Assembly: GCF_033958435.1 (NCBI RefSeq)
Contig: NC_134161.1
Span: 12,524,001 to 12,588,000 of the forward strand
Length of the DNA stretch: 64,000 nt
Source: Carettochelys insculpta
Taxonomy: Eukaryota; Chordata; Testudines; Carettochelyidae
Direction: 5' to 3'
The position numbers and the translations under genes were made by a program. The first letter of the stretch is position 1. Each line of letters begins with the position of its first letter. Positions 11,737 through 22,734 of this stretch are shown here, one piece after another. The notes under the pieces are model-generated. The model saw only the letters and a program-made list of their open reading frames with translations. It made no database searches and was not told the DNA's origin.

Positions 11737-11768
11737 CTAACCCTGGCTGGTTAGGGTTAGGGTTAGAG
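11737..11768. repeat. Short interstitial telomere-like repeat
   Basis: Roughly three TTAGGG units ('ggttagggttagggttag' at 11749-11766) are preceded by one inverted unit ('ctaaccct' near 11738-11745). The two could pair as a small hairpin. The run is too short to be a telomere and is probably a chance or repair-derived interstitial repeat. Confidence 0.6.
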
Positions 11769-12344
11769 TCCATCTTGCTGCATTGCTAGAGATAAGGGCA
11801 GGAATTACCATTGACACTTCTGTCTCGCAGCCCACCTTACCCTGCAGTGCATGACACCAAAGGCATGATTAATGTTTATGGTTAATCCCCAAAAAGCTCT
11901 CCACTGCTGTTTGTTGATTCTGGTTCATGCTTTCCAGTTGATTAGCTGTACATTTATTTAGGGATTACACAGAAGCCACATGCCCACAGGGAGTGGATGC
12001 GTGAAGAAGAATCTGGCCCATGGCCAAGGAATACGCAAACAAAAGGGCTGAGAAAATGGAGTGATATTTCCTGCCCTATGTGCACTCCACCAGTTGGTGG
12101 TAAGATGTGCCAGGCTTTCTTCCTGCTCCTTTCCAGAGGAGATAGTACCTGTTGTCTCCTAGCCCTGGGAGAAAATAATGGTCAAAATAAAGAGAAGGCC
12201 TTATTCCTGTGTGTTTATTACCAGATTCCTAGCATGGATGACCAAACAGTCTTCTTGCCTCAGTTTCCTTACCGGGAAGGTGGAACAATGATATTTGCCT
12301 CTACAGTTTGAGCTAAAAGCCAGCTGCCTGTCAGCCAAGGCTGT

Positions 12345-12660
12345 AGTGGAGACTCATTCTTCCTCTCCGTACAATTGGTCTAGGTGCCACTCTGCAGGAC
12401 AGTCAACCACACCTGTAGGTGTGCGGGTTACATATTTCCCCTAGCTGAGGGAGCACATCCCAAGCTATATAGACCCAGTTGAAATCCTAGACAAGCTGCC
12501 CCTTGTAACCACTCACAGGCAGACTCAAACCTGGGACCTCAGTGCATGGACCGTCTACTACTTGAGCTCAAAGCCATCTGGCTCCCAGCTAAAAGGAGAC
12601 TCATTCTGCATGCCATCTAAGTACTACTGTACGGGCCAGTGAGCCACACCCAGCAGGAAT
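12345..12660. repeat. Degenerate SINE-like stretch with a repeated segment
   Basis: The segment at 12349-12415 ('ggagactcattct...gccac...caaccacacc') resembles the one at 12595-12650 ('ggagactcattctgc...gagccacaccc'). Between them lies sequence like an antisense tRNA-derived SINE head ('gcagactcaaacctgggacctcagtgcatggacc'). This may be an old SINE that inserted into, or carried, a short repeat. The family is not recognised. Confidence 0.35.
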
Positions 12661-12847
12661 AGCTTGAGAAGCTCTAGGAAAGAGGTGAGTTGCCTCCAGA
12701 GCTATTTCTCATGTTATGATTTTTGTAACCCTTAGAAACCAGACGTCAGATGGCACCAGCATTCTAACAACAGCAACCTAAGTGCCCGGAGGGTTTAAAT
12801 CAGAGCTATAGAACTCAAAAGAATCATTTCCTTCTCTGGGGTGAATT

Positions 12848-13140
12848 AGCCCATATCTATATTACCCAGAAGATTGACCCACTCAGGGTTGATATTCCAG
12901 GGTTTGATTTTGCATGCCTGGAAGGGATGCGTGAAATTGACCTATCAAGAGTTGGCAGTTGACCCCTGCACTCCTTGCTGTGGTAAGGAGTAAGCGAGGT
13001 TGATGGGAGAAACTCTCCTGTTGACCTCCCTCAATGAGGACAGCCAGGTAAGTTGATTGCAGAGAAGCCAATTCCAGCTACACAATTGCCATAGCTAGAA
13101 TTCCGCATCAGAAATCAACTTATTTTCCCAGTGTGGACCA
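12848..13140 (+). mobile_element. MITE, second family, copy 1 of 3 (about 290 bp)
   Basis: This block aligns along its whole length by eye with 18516-18786 and with the reverse complement of 43233-43531. Shared landmarks in order are 'agattgaccc', 'ttgattttgca', 'ttgacccctgcactcc', 'gaggacagccaggtaagt' and 'aattccagctacac'. The ends 'gcccatatctatattacc' and 'cagtgtggaccaagctt' are decayed versions of the termini 'agggtatgtcttcac' and 'agtgtagacctggcc'. No coding capacity is seen. Confidence 0.75.
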
Positions 13141-13439
13141 AGCTTTAGTGAAGCTCCATAAGTGTTGACAACTTCCTAGCTGAGAGTCTATCTTAGCAGA
13201 CTGTCTGCATAATGCCTTTGATCCCAAATGAAATTCTTCTCAATCACAAGGATCACTTCACCTCAACTAAAATGCAGCCATGCCTGGGGCACGCAATGGC
13301 AACAGCTGAACAGCACAGCATGAATGATGTTGCATTTGACTGCTGACAGACCCTCAATGTTAAGTGAAAGAATTCAGAGCACCCGTCCAATGCCTTGAAA
13401 GTTGAAGAATGGTGGTGCATTGGGGTCACAATCAGATGG

Positions 13440-14215
13440 CACACGAGCCAAACCCAGTTGACCTTGGTGTGATATTGGCATGGTCATTAACATACTGCAA
13501 CCACTTGAGGAAAACAGCAGCTCAACTCAGCATGCAGGACAACCCGCTCAGAAAACGAGCTGCCTCTGCCTGGGGTGTGACCCCTGGATGCTTAGAATAT
13601 CAGCCATTGCCATCTGCTATTCAATAGCAGAGCACCATGCACACTTGTCTCATGCGAGACTGGTCAATGTAGAGCCTAACAAAGCTATGCCTGTTGTTAC
13701 CGGGCCTTTATGGTCAATGCTATTACCACGACGTCCAACACTGAGTAATATAGCACCTCCCATATTCTCCATGAGAAGGCTTCTGTTATGCTGTTGGCCA
13801 AGATCCATGTTAGCCTTTGTACGCAGATGTTTTGAACCACCCACCTCCTCAGCTGCCTTCTAGACATCCTTTATGGTCATTTATCCCCCCAGATAACATG
13901 AGAGTGGAATCTTCTTGGTGTACCCAGAGGTCAGCGATGACAGTCATTAATCCCTCATCACTCACTCAACCATCTCTCCAACAGGTTTTGATCTGTCATG
14001 GCACCTGTGGTCATCTCTGATTTGGTTTCAAACAGGACAGGGCAACTATACGGCCCATCTCTTTAAAGTAGTTTTTCTAATGACTCACAATGTAGCTGTG
14101 GTCAACTTCAGACTATGTTGCATATCCTTGACAAATGCCCACCAACTTATTTTGATAGCGGGCTACCAGCTCTCCACCTGGCTGATGGGCACATTGGACA
14201 TACACTGATGTATAA
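13440..14215 (+). pseudogene. C-terminal relic of a non-CR1 non-LTR retrotransposon ORF2
   Basis: Three successive frames together give the C-terminal portion of a retrotransposon reverse-transcriptase protein. Frame 2, about 13460-13627, reads DLGVILAWSLTYCNHLRKTA and RKRAASAWGV, matching the post-RT 'LGVxLDxxLxYxxHLxKTA' block. Frame 1, about 13615-13760, reads YSIAEHHAHLSHARLVNVEP and TLSNIAPP, matching 'YSxAEYxAPVWxxSxHTxLVDxxLN...LPVLSNIAPP'. Frame 3, 14082-14201, is an unbroken CSCGQLQTMLHILDKCP followed by GLPALHLADGHIGH, matching a Cys-rich 'QTMxHIVxxCP' tail. The rest is eroded by frameshifts and stops. The family is distinct from CR1; its name is not assigned here. Confidence 0.75.
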
Positions 14216-17076
14216 CAGCAACAATGAGTGGCAGGTTAGGGCAGGACACGACCGCCATTCCAAACCACAGTGGGAAATTGCTAACCAGACTATGACGGTC
14301 TAGCCACAGAGACATTCCCTGATTCCACCAAACGCTGCTCTGATCAGAAATGATGCAGCATAAGGCTGGTCAAAAGATTTCAAGCCAAACATCGTTCATA
14401 CCTAAAACTGAGCTTTCATCAAAATTAATATTTTCCATGGGGAAAAAAAGATTTTTGTGGAATTTTCCCATCAGGAAATCCTAAGCAAAATGTTTCATTC
14501 CAGGTTGACAAGCTGAATCTGCCTGAGCTACTGTGTGTTTCATAGGAGCCGTAGTCCCAGATCTGTCATTGTCCCATTTTTCCCTCTAGGTCCTGGTCCT
14601 CAGACAAGCTGCATCTGCCAGCGTGTATCACGCTCGCTTCAGGTGGCATAGCTACTGCTGTCTCCCACAAAACAATAGGGAAGCTTGAGCAAACAAAAAC
14701 GATCATTGACTCATAAGGAAGCATTAGGGGGCAGGAACGTTCCAATGTCAATGTTCTCACGTTTCCAAAACAAACTTTTATGGAACTTTTCAGTCCTCAG
14801 GAACATTTTTCTATTTCCAACTTTTTATCCCAAATAGAGATGTAAACAAATTCCGAAATATTAAAAACTCTGCAGGATGGAAATTCCATTATCTGATCAG
14901 TTCTACATGATTAACAACACAATCTACACTTCAACCAAAATAGATACAATCAGCGGGGAAAAGTGCCCCATGCTGATACTCCAATAAACTGGAAAGAAGT
15001 TCTTGGAGGTCTCTCATCCAGTTATTGCACCCTTCGATTGGGAGAGAAAATAGAAACATAACAAAAGAGGATAAAACCACAACATTAAGTCCTATTCCTT
15101 TTATTGCAACTAGCGCAAAACATGGAGAGAAGAGAAAATCTTTCACTGTATCTAAAAGTAGATGCTGTAGATCCCATGGCAAGATTAGCTCCTGGGCCAT
15201 CTTGGCCCACATAAATGACATTGTGGCATTTAAAAAGCCAAAACCAAGTGGCTATTGTATGTGCTACTATATATACACATACAAACTCCCTGTCACATCT
15301 ACTTATCACTGTCCTCAACAAGTGGAATCAGAAGATGGTGGCTTGTGTGTCAGAAGCTTTAACCTGTTCAGAGAAAGTCTCTTTTAACTCAAGTGGCAGG
15401 GGTCTGTGCTTTTACAGTAGGATAATCCAAGCTTTAGTCCTATCATTACAAGGAAGTTCCAAGTGGTCACTGTGTATAGTGCAGAAGGACCTCCGTAAAG
15501 TCTTAGCTACGTATACAATTGCTTTATTTCTGTAATCATCTCATCTCCAAAGGACGTAAAAATAGGCAGTTAGGTGTTCTTTCTTGTTTAGCTGGAGTCT
15601 AGGATTCAGGTACTAAATTCTCTTGAGAAGCAAGATTGGGAGCTCAGACTCTGCCAGCTTTATTGTGATCAGTTTAGCTATTATGAGGTCAACAGAGTGC
15701 TAGTTACTAAAGATTACTCAGTACTGGGTGGGAACACAAGAATTCAGAGGGCACCAAGACATATTTACTCTGATGCTAGAAAAGTGGACATTAAAAAAAA
15801 AGCAAAAATGAACCCTGAGCAAAACTCAAGACCTAGTTATGCCTTGGAAACCCCCAGGGTTGGCACCAGCTTTTACACCAGGTCTGACTGTGGCCCATCT
15901 TCTAATTATGCAAAAATCTTAAGTGGTTTCCAGATACAAAACTCTTTGAGCTTTGTAGGGTGGCAGGAAAAAAATATTACAAAGCACTTTCTGTGCTGAA
16001 GATGCAGTTCTAGGGCTTGCAGTAAAACTATAGATTTTTTAATCCACGTCTCTCAGCCTCTAGCTGCTGAAAGGGAACCAGAAGGACAGCAGCCCCACGA
16101 GGCACAGGATTCATCTGGGGAGAAAAATTCCAGTGCTTTTGGAAGAATGCGTGTGAGTTGTTCCTTCCTGCTATTGCCTGACCGTCCCAAGCTAATTGTA
16201 TTCTCTGCATGGTCCTTTTCTCTCTCTCCTGTCTCCCTATGCCCAAATCTTTCATGGCTTGCAGTGTTATACAGGAGATGCAAAGTGCATTGGAGATTAG
16301 TTCTGTAACCTGCCCACTGAAGTCAGGAGAAAACTGAATGCAGCCGAGGAAGGGAAAACCACGGCTCTTGTCAAGAGTGCAGGAGGACAAGGAAGTAATT
16401 TCTCTCTCCTGATTTGAGTTGGATGTTGTTGTTTACATTAGCACAAGATGCCCTAGCCTTTCTTCCTCACTGCGCCGCTGTATCATCAACAAAAGAGAGA
16501 GGGAAGATGCCAGTGAAGGCAAAAGCAATTTAAATGAGATCCTACTGAATTTCCAATAGGACACAGACATGCAGGTTAATACCAGAGTTGCAACTAATGT
16601 TTCAAACAATTCCCCTGGGAGGGGCAGGAGGAAAAACACTGGAATAATTAGCAGTTGTTATCAGAACAGTTAGTGCACGAAATGCCAACTTCTCCTACCT
16701 ATTGAGCAGCACTTATTTTCAGTTTAGGGTATTTGGGATGGGACTGGATGGGCAACACACTGCATGGGGTGACGAGAGAGAAAAAAAATCCACAAATTCT
16801 AGGATTCCTTTAGATTTGATCAGTTCCCTCTCACTCATTATTTACCTCTATTTTCTCTCCACTTCCTTCGTGCCTGTCCTCTTTCATTTCTCCTTCATTT
16901 TCCTCTTTCCTTTCCCTGCTCTCTTTCTTCCTTGTTATTTGTGTAAGACCAAGGGACCTAAATCATCAGCAGGTGGGAATGAACTTGCAGACTTAGGGGC
17001 TAAAGCCATGTGCTCTATGACAGGAGCTAAAAGCCAGCTCTCTCTGTGCCAAGGCTTCAAAGCACACACTTTCAGA
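14216..17076. other. Unique sequence with one polypyrimidine tract
   Basis: About 2.9 kb without a recognised gene or repeat. The only notable low-complexity part is the C/T-rich tract at about 16837-16935. Confidence 0.45.
16837..16935. repeat. Polypyrimidine (CT-rich) tract
   Basis: A stretch of about 100 bp is almost entirely C and T on this strand, made of irregular 'cttcc', 'ctctttc' and 'tttcctt' units. It is low-complexity DNA, not a coding region. Confidence 0.6.
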
Positions 17077-17078
17077 GA

Positions 17079-17835
17079 ATCATAGAACACTAGAACTGGA
17101 AGGGACCCTGAGAGGTCACTGAGTCCAGTTTTCTGCCCTCTCAGGAGGACCAAACACTGTCTAGACCATCCCCAATAGGTGTCGATCTAACCTGCTCTTA
17201 AAAATCTCCTGCTATGGAGATTCCACAACCTTCCTACACAATTTATTGCAGTGTTTAACCACCCTGACTGTTAGAACATTTTTCCTAATGTCCAACCTAA
17301 ACCTCCCCTGCAGCAAAACAAAAAAGCAGTCCAGTAGCACTTTAAAGACTAACAAAATAATTTATTTGGTGATGAGCTTTTGTGGGACAGACCCACTTCT
17401 TCTGACCATAGTCATACCAGAACAGAGTCAATATTTTAAGGCACAGAGAACCAAAAATAGTAATCAAGGTTGATACATCAGAAAAATATTATCAAGGTGA
17501 GCAAATCAGAGAGTAGAGGGGCAGAAGGTGGGGGGGAGTCAAGAATTAGATAAATTATTAGATTTATCAAGAATTAGATTAGATAACTCTGCTCTGGTCT
17601 GGCTATGATCTGAAGAAGTGGGTCTGTCCCACGAAAGCTCATCACCTAATAAATTATTTTGTTAGTCTTTAAAGTGCTCCTTTACTGCTTTTTTGTTTTG
17701 ATAGTGTATAGACTAGCACAGCTTTCTCTCTGTTACTGTTCCTCCCTTGCTGCAGTTTAAGCCCATTGCTCCTTGTCCATTCCTCAGAGGCCCAGAAGAA
17801 CAATTTGGCTTTGCTCTCCTTCATCAGTGGTCTCA
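17079..17835 (-). mobile_element. CR1 3' UTR fragment, antisense, split by a Penelope element
   Basis: The left part, 17079-17313, begins 'cagagaatcatagaacactag' and continues 'ggaagggaccctgagaggtca', the antisense CR1 3' end of the bird/reptile type. It runs to 'tccaacctaaacctcccctgcag'. The right part, from 17741, continues the same CR1 with 'cctcccttgctgcagtttaagcccattgctccttgtcc'. The repeated 'cctccc(ttg)ctgcag' on both sides is the target duplication of the inserted Penelope-like element. Confidence 0.85.
17314..17740. mobile_element. Penelope-like element, inverted-arm insertion (about 427 bp)
   Basis: Two copies of the Penelope 3' tail lie head to head. The left arm (17326-17427) is antisense and the right arm (17587-17688) is sense; they pair over about 100 bp with only a few mismatches. 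The diagnostic core is 'gaagtgggtctgtcccac' followed by 'gttagtctttaaagtgct'. The spacer (about 17428-17586) contains a small tandem repeat of 'tcaagaattagat'. The insert interrupts a CR1, with an imperfect 12-15-bp target duplication. Such inverted-tail structures are known for Penelope-like elements. No coding capacity is present. Confidence 0.82.
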
Positions 17836-17859
17836 GTACCTCTGGGGTTGCATTTGCAT

Positions 17860-18175
17860 TGAGCTCCAGCCACAGACCAGGATCCATTGTGCTAGCCCCT
17901 GTACAACACAGGACAAAATGTGTGACCTTTACAATCTAGGAGATGATATTATTCACATTACAACCGGCCTTGAGGTCCTAATCTAGGACTGGGGCTCAGA
18001 AGGCTAGGCACCATGCAAAGCCAAAGTAAGAGGCAGTCCCTGCTTCTCACCAGGCAAAAGATGGGAGAAGAAACAGGCACAGAGAAGAGTATTGCCCAAA
18101 ACTGCACAACTCAGTGGCAAAGCCAGGACTAGAACTCAGGTGTCCTGGGTCTTCCGCCTTCTCTACTAGGGTGAA
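17860..18175 (-). repeat. MIR/L3-like ancient repeat
   Basis: The blocks 'accaggatccattgtgctagcccctgtacaa', 'acaatctagg', 'gcacaactcagtggcaaagccagg' and 'actagaactcaggtgtcctggg' match, in order, the antisense form of an old repeat also seen at 37320, 47280 and 62045. It is strongly diverged. Confidence 0.55.
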
Positions 18176-18515
18176 ATGGAAGCAGGCAGAAGTTATACAG
18201 TATGGCTACGTTCAAATCTCACATACCCAGCTCCTGAAAGTATTCCACTAATAAGAAGAGTTCAAAGACTTGCCTAAAACTCACTGAAATTGGCAGAAAG
18301 TGCCCTAGGGACTGCAGCAGTGCTTGGGAATAAGCCACAAAAGCAAAAGTTAGCCTGGTAGCAGGCACATCGCCATGCTTGGTCTCTAACCCGCAAAAAT
18401 TACGAGCCCAGTGTTGTATGGCACATGTTTTCAGCCACACGGGGAAAATAAATGAGGTGGTTGAGGAGCTTTAGCTGAGACGTGCAACCATTGGACTTAA
18501 TTTCCTGCATTTCTA
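18176..18515. other. Unique sequence, nothing recognised
   Basis: About 340 bp with no repeat ends and no frame resembling a protein. Confidence 0.4.
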
Positions 18516-18786
18516 AGGGTATGTCTTCCAGGGTTCGATTTTGCACACCCAGTAGGGACGTGGGAAACAGAACTATCTGGGTTGACAGTCAAACCCTGTA
18601 CTCCTCAGTATCGCGGGGAGCAAGGAAAGTCGACCTGTCAATCTCCTGTTGAGTTTCTCCTGTCAACCTCCCTCTGTGAGGATGGCCAGGTAAGCCGATT
18701 GTAGATAAGTCGATTCTAGCTATGTAATTGCTGGAGCTAGAATTGCGTATCTACATTCAACTTTAATGTCTAGTGTAGACCTGGCC
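18516..18786 (+). mobile_element. MITE, second family, copy 2 of 3 (about 271 bp)
   Basis: The copy starts 'agggtatgtcttcca' and ends 'agtgtagacctggcc'. It follows the copy at 12848 through 'ttcgattttgcacaccc', 'ggttgacagtcaaaccctg', 'gaggatggccaggtaag' and 'gattctagctatgtaattg'. Compared with the other two copies it lacks about 25-35 bp just after the left end. I could not read a convincing target duplication. Confidence 0.78.
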
Positions 18787-18884
18787 TCACTTTTCAGGGG
18801 TTCTGTTGTTCTACTGTTGCAGCATGCACTCAGGCCACTGATAGGTGCTAGCACGTCTAGGGTCACACAGTGAGGCTGGCATCA

Positions 18885-19142
18885 CCATGGGCATCAGGGC
18901 AATGTGGCGGAGGGGTTGGCTCTCTGCCCCCAGAAGGGGTGGGGTCAAGGGCCAAAGGGATGGGGTCGAGGTCAGTCAGCCCTTAGTGATACCTGGACTG
19001 CAGTGTTGCCCTCCCCACTCCACCACTGCAGCCGGCTGTGAGATGGTCAATGCTGCCTGAGGTCCAGCCGCCACTGCCAAAGAAGCAGCTGCCGTGGTTG
19101 GAACTCCAGGACCCTTTGAAGTGCTGTTGGCAGGCCTAGGTT
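18885..19142 (+). repeat. GC-rich interspersed repeat, copy 1 of 3
   Basis: The recognisable core is 'ccccagaaggggtggggtc' with following purine-rich G-runs, then a 'caggaccctttgaagtgctg' block near the end. Related sequence in the same order occurs at 32941-33235 and 47621-47835. The family is not named here. Confidence 0.55.
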
Positions 19143-20180
19143 CAGATTGGGATCCCCTTTATGTCGAAAATCCCATAAAGTTAGTGTGGCTACTTATGGA
19201 GTGAGGCTATTGCAGTCTGTGTCTTAATGAAGCTGTACATTTTAGCTATCAATGCGTGGCAAAAAATGAAACACATGCAAAGAACACATAGGAGGCAGGG
19301 GCAAATTCTGCCCCAAGAGAAAAGAGTTATGTATGGAAATGCTTATGAACCTAACAGTGAAAATAGTCTCTGAGCTTCCAGGATTTTTCAGCAGTGAGAA
19401 AATACTATTTTCTTCACCTGACAGTGAGAATTTCTTACAGGTGACAGATGTTTCTGGCCCTCGTACAAAAAGTTGCTGATCGCTTTAAAGCTGCCTCACA
19501 AATGCAGAAGATCTGGATGTGAACTAGTACTGTAAAACTAGGATCTACTGGGATCTGAATTAGTGCTCAAACTGGAATGGGGGGGAAAGGACAGTTATGC
19601 TATGCTCTATGCTTTGCCCAAATGACTGGATGAAAAATGGGTAATAAAAGATGGTTTTAACAAGTAGGGATTTTATTCGAAGAATGACAAAGGATTTTGC
19701 ACAGTACGTCCAGTAATTCAGGCAGAAAAAGGTAAGCAAAAACCAGGATGGATTCTGTTTCATAAAAGCCTCCGTGAGAGCTATTGCTTGATTTTACACA
19801 TGGATTTTCTGGAAATACACTAAACTGTAAGGTCCGGCTGACACATGAGACTGACAAAATCCTCCTGCTGACTGCATTGCTAGGGGAGGAAGGCCTTCTA
19901 AACCACTTCATTACCGGCAATTTGTAAATGATTCTCTTACGCTTTGTAATTGGTTCTGCTGCATTGCCTTTTAAACTCTGCAACTAGTTGTAATCTTTGA
20001 CCGTGCAACTCTGAAATCTTTGCAAAGCCTTGCAACTTTGTAACTCTCAGCAACTTTTCTTTATAAGTCCAGAAACTTACTGTAAACTAAGTGATTGCTG
20101 AATCTTGCAACTTTGCAATCTTTTTGTGACTTCCATCCACTCTGCTTGTAACTTACTCTAACCCACATTCTCCCCTCAGA
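19143..20180. other. Unique sequence with repeated GCAACTTTG words
   Basis: No gene is recognised. Between about 19978 and 20125 the word 'gcaact(tt/ct)g' and close variants recur five times or more ('gcaactctgaaatctttgc', 'gcaactttgtaactc', 'gcaactttgcaatc'), as in a decayed short tandem or LTR-internal repeat. Confidence 0.4.
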
Positions 20181-20745
20181 TATGAATGTATGTGATGGGG
20201 AGTGGAGATTATTGTGTGGGGTTAGAAAATGCAAGGCTGGGCAAAGGGAGGCAGGTGATGAGAATCACCCACACAATCAAGGCTGAGCAAATAAAGGAGT
20301 TGACTGCTGCTCCGGATCCAGGGATGTCTGGGCATGCTCCTTGGTGGCGAATGTGGATGAGTCACAGGGGTTGTACAGAGGCAATAAAAGGAGGTGGTAG
20401 CTCTTACTTTCTGAGAAGCTCCTCTTTCCTAACTAGCTCCCTAGCCACGGTAGGCAAGTGTGTCCTCCAGAACCAACTTGACTTGGCTGCTTCCGCCACA
20501 CACATGCCTGTGTGAATGTGTGTATCTGAGGTCAGGAATGGATGAGTGACTGAATGTGCGGGGGGTGAGAGAGAGAGAACTGTTTCCCTCTTTAGCTTAA
20601 ACCTTTCGTGGCAGCTCTGTCCGCTTTAGTTAACCATATAGTACACGCAGTGGAGGGTTAATTCCCCAATTGATAAATCCATACTAGTGTAACCGTGGGT
20701 AGTCTCCAGTGGGAATTCTGGGGATAACAGGGACCAGATATACTG
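20181..20745 (+). repeat. Possible solo LTR-like sequence (weak)
   Basis: The stretch contains 'caataaaagg' near 20380, which could serve as a TATA-like or polyadenylation signal, followed by an R-U5-like run ('gctcttactttctgagaagctcc'). Candidate TG and CA ends lie near 20190 and 20731, but no flanking duplication matches and no viral coding sequence is adjacent. It is offered as a possibility only. Confidence 0.25.
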
Positions 20746-22734
20746 AGTGTGACACAAAATCCCTTCTCCCAGTTTGAAAGTTTCTCTATAAGAGCTTTGA
20801 AACCAGGGCTCATTAGGCCTACCTACATGGTGATTGTCAGGTCAGCTGCAGTCACCTTCATAACCTCACTTCACAGAGAACCTTTGTCTCACACAAATGC
20901 TTAAAACATAATGTCGGGGATCTTTTTAAATGCACCACATAAACAAACATTTTCCACACTTATGTGCTATGGGACAGTCGACTGGACCTGGGAGACTGCA
21001 CAGAAGACGAGGAAAACTCAGGCAAAAGAACTGGCATGTCTACAGGTCCAGTGAATCCAACCTAAGAGATGGGAAGAGGACATTAGTTATGTCTCAGAGT
21101 GTCTATTGATCGCTGGTTCTGGTAACCATTTCAGAGCGAGGTCAGCACAGAAAGAAGATGTACACTCCCAGCCTTTACCTACAGGCCTGGAGGAGCACAT
21201 AGCTGCAAGGAAAGCTTCACCCATCTTCTGCCCAGTGCTAATGCCCCTCGGTCCTGAGCAAGAGGACGAGGAGTTCAGGGTGTCATGGACTCCTAGCTGG
21301 CCAATTGTTACAATGTGAACTCCTAGATTTAGACCTGAATTTTCAGAAGGGACTGGCAGTGCCCAGCACTGGGAAAGCCACACCAAAGCTGAACAACCAA
21401 ACAAGAACGCCATTCAAATCCAAGGGTAGTACTGGAAAATGAAACTTTGTTCTCTATACGAGGTGGGGGGGGGGCCCAAAGCAACTCCAACCCCAGAGAG
21501 ATCTGAACTACATTGAACTTTGAAATAAGCCAGTCGGAGATGGAGCAGAAGAGGGATGGGCAAGTAGGTCTGTGGGGACTTAGAGCATTGTGCTCACCTG
21601 TGCCTCGACTAGGTAGCATGGGGATAACTAAGCCACAGTGACATGAGATTAACATACAGCATACAGCATTGCCTTACAGCTGTGCCCACAAGAACCCAGA
21701 AAGAGCCACTGTAATATTTCTCCCTGCCTTATTGGGAGCTTCTTAAATCAAGGCACTGATGCTCCATGACCACATGAGTTTTGTTGTCTGTTTGTGGATA
21801 ATCACATGTCATTGACTAAACTCTCAGAGTCTTGTCCCTGCATGCATGGGGTACAGAATAAACCCAACCTGGATTCTCTGCTGATGACTTTGATGACTGT
21901 TTGCAAGATTAGATGTATTTGTACTATTCTTTCTAAATTCTGTTTCCTCTGCTCCAGCAAGTGGTGGGGGTTCTCTTTAGAATAGACACCGATGGCTTTC
22001 ACAAACCCACTCTCCAAAGTTGTGTGCACCTTGGTATGCACACAACCCTGCCCTGTTTGGGCCCCTCCCCCAGCACATTTTGGGATGCGTGAGGCCACAT
22101 CTCTTTATGCAGCCCCAGATTTGCAATTGCCATCTGCATTAACAGCACCCTGGATACAATTCAGAACTACCCACAATATAGATTCACTAATAAAACATGA
22201 ACTAAAAATACCCAGCAGCCGAACAAAAGCCAGCAGAAATAAAGAAAAGTTATAGCTGCTACTGCTGTTTTCCAAGGTGCTATTTAAACCCAGAGAGCGG
22301 GAGGCACACGAACACAGCAGTTCAGCCCTAGAGCCTGCAGAAGTACTGCCAGCACACAAACAACAATGGGAACTGGGTTAATTATTCCTTTTGTCTTTAC
22401 CTGGCAGGCAGTGTGCAGGACTTGGCCTGCTTGTTGTGCTGCTGCTTGTTGGGTATTGGGTTTATTCCCTAACACGTGGGATACTAGAGGAGGTTTTCTT
22501 TGTAATAGCCAGCAGAGCTGCCATCTTTTTGCAGAACAAACTCTCTGTGCTTGTTTGGCCATTTATTAAAATGTTGTCGAAGTTGGGAAGATTTAAGGCT
22601 CGTAAAACAGAATTGAGAATATTAGCATTGCACCAGGGATGTGCTGGACGCCACGTGAGAAGTTGAGAGAGAGAGCAGCTGATGAAGAGGGACCATTTGC
22701 GAGTGATTACTAGACAACCTACCTTGGTCCCTCA
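20746..22734. other. Unique sequence, nothing recognised
   Basis: About 2 kb of ordinary sequence. A 91-codon frame at 22391-22666 has one hydrophobic stretch, but it has no family resemblance and no ATG start in a credible context, so it is not called as a gene. Confidence 0.4.

Larger units (their letters stand above)
10665..12847. other. Mostly unique sequence
   Basis: About 2.2 kb with no recognised gene. It contains a short telomere-like run at 11749-11768, a tRNA-SINE-like antisense stretch at about 12465-12595, and two similar segments near 12345 and 12595, listed separately. Confidence 0.45.

Noticed and set aside
19400..19490. Words like 'gtacaaaaagttgctgatcgct' resembling another hAT terminus
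   Set aside because: Only one end is recognisable and no octamer duplication could be paired with it.
22391..22666. 91-codon frame with a hydrophobic segment that looks like a membrane protein
   Set aside because: It has no ATG start in good context, no homology that I recognise and no supporting promoter or splice sites. A single hydrophobic run is common by chance.
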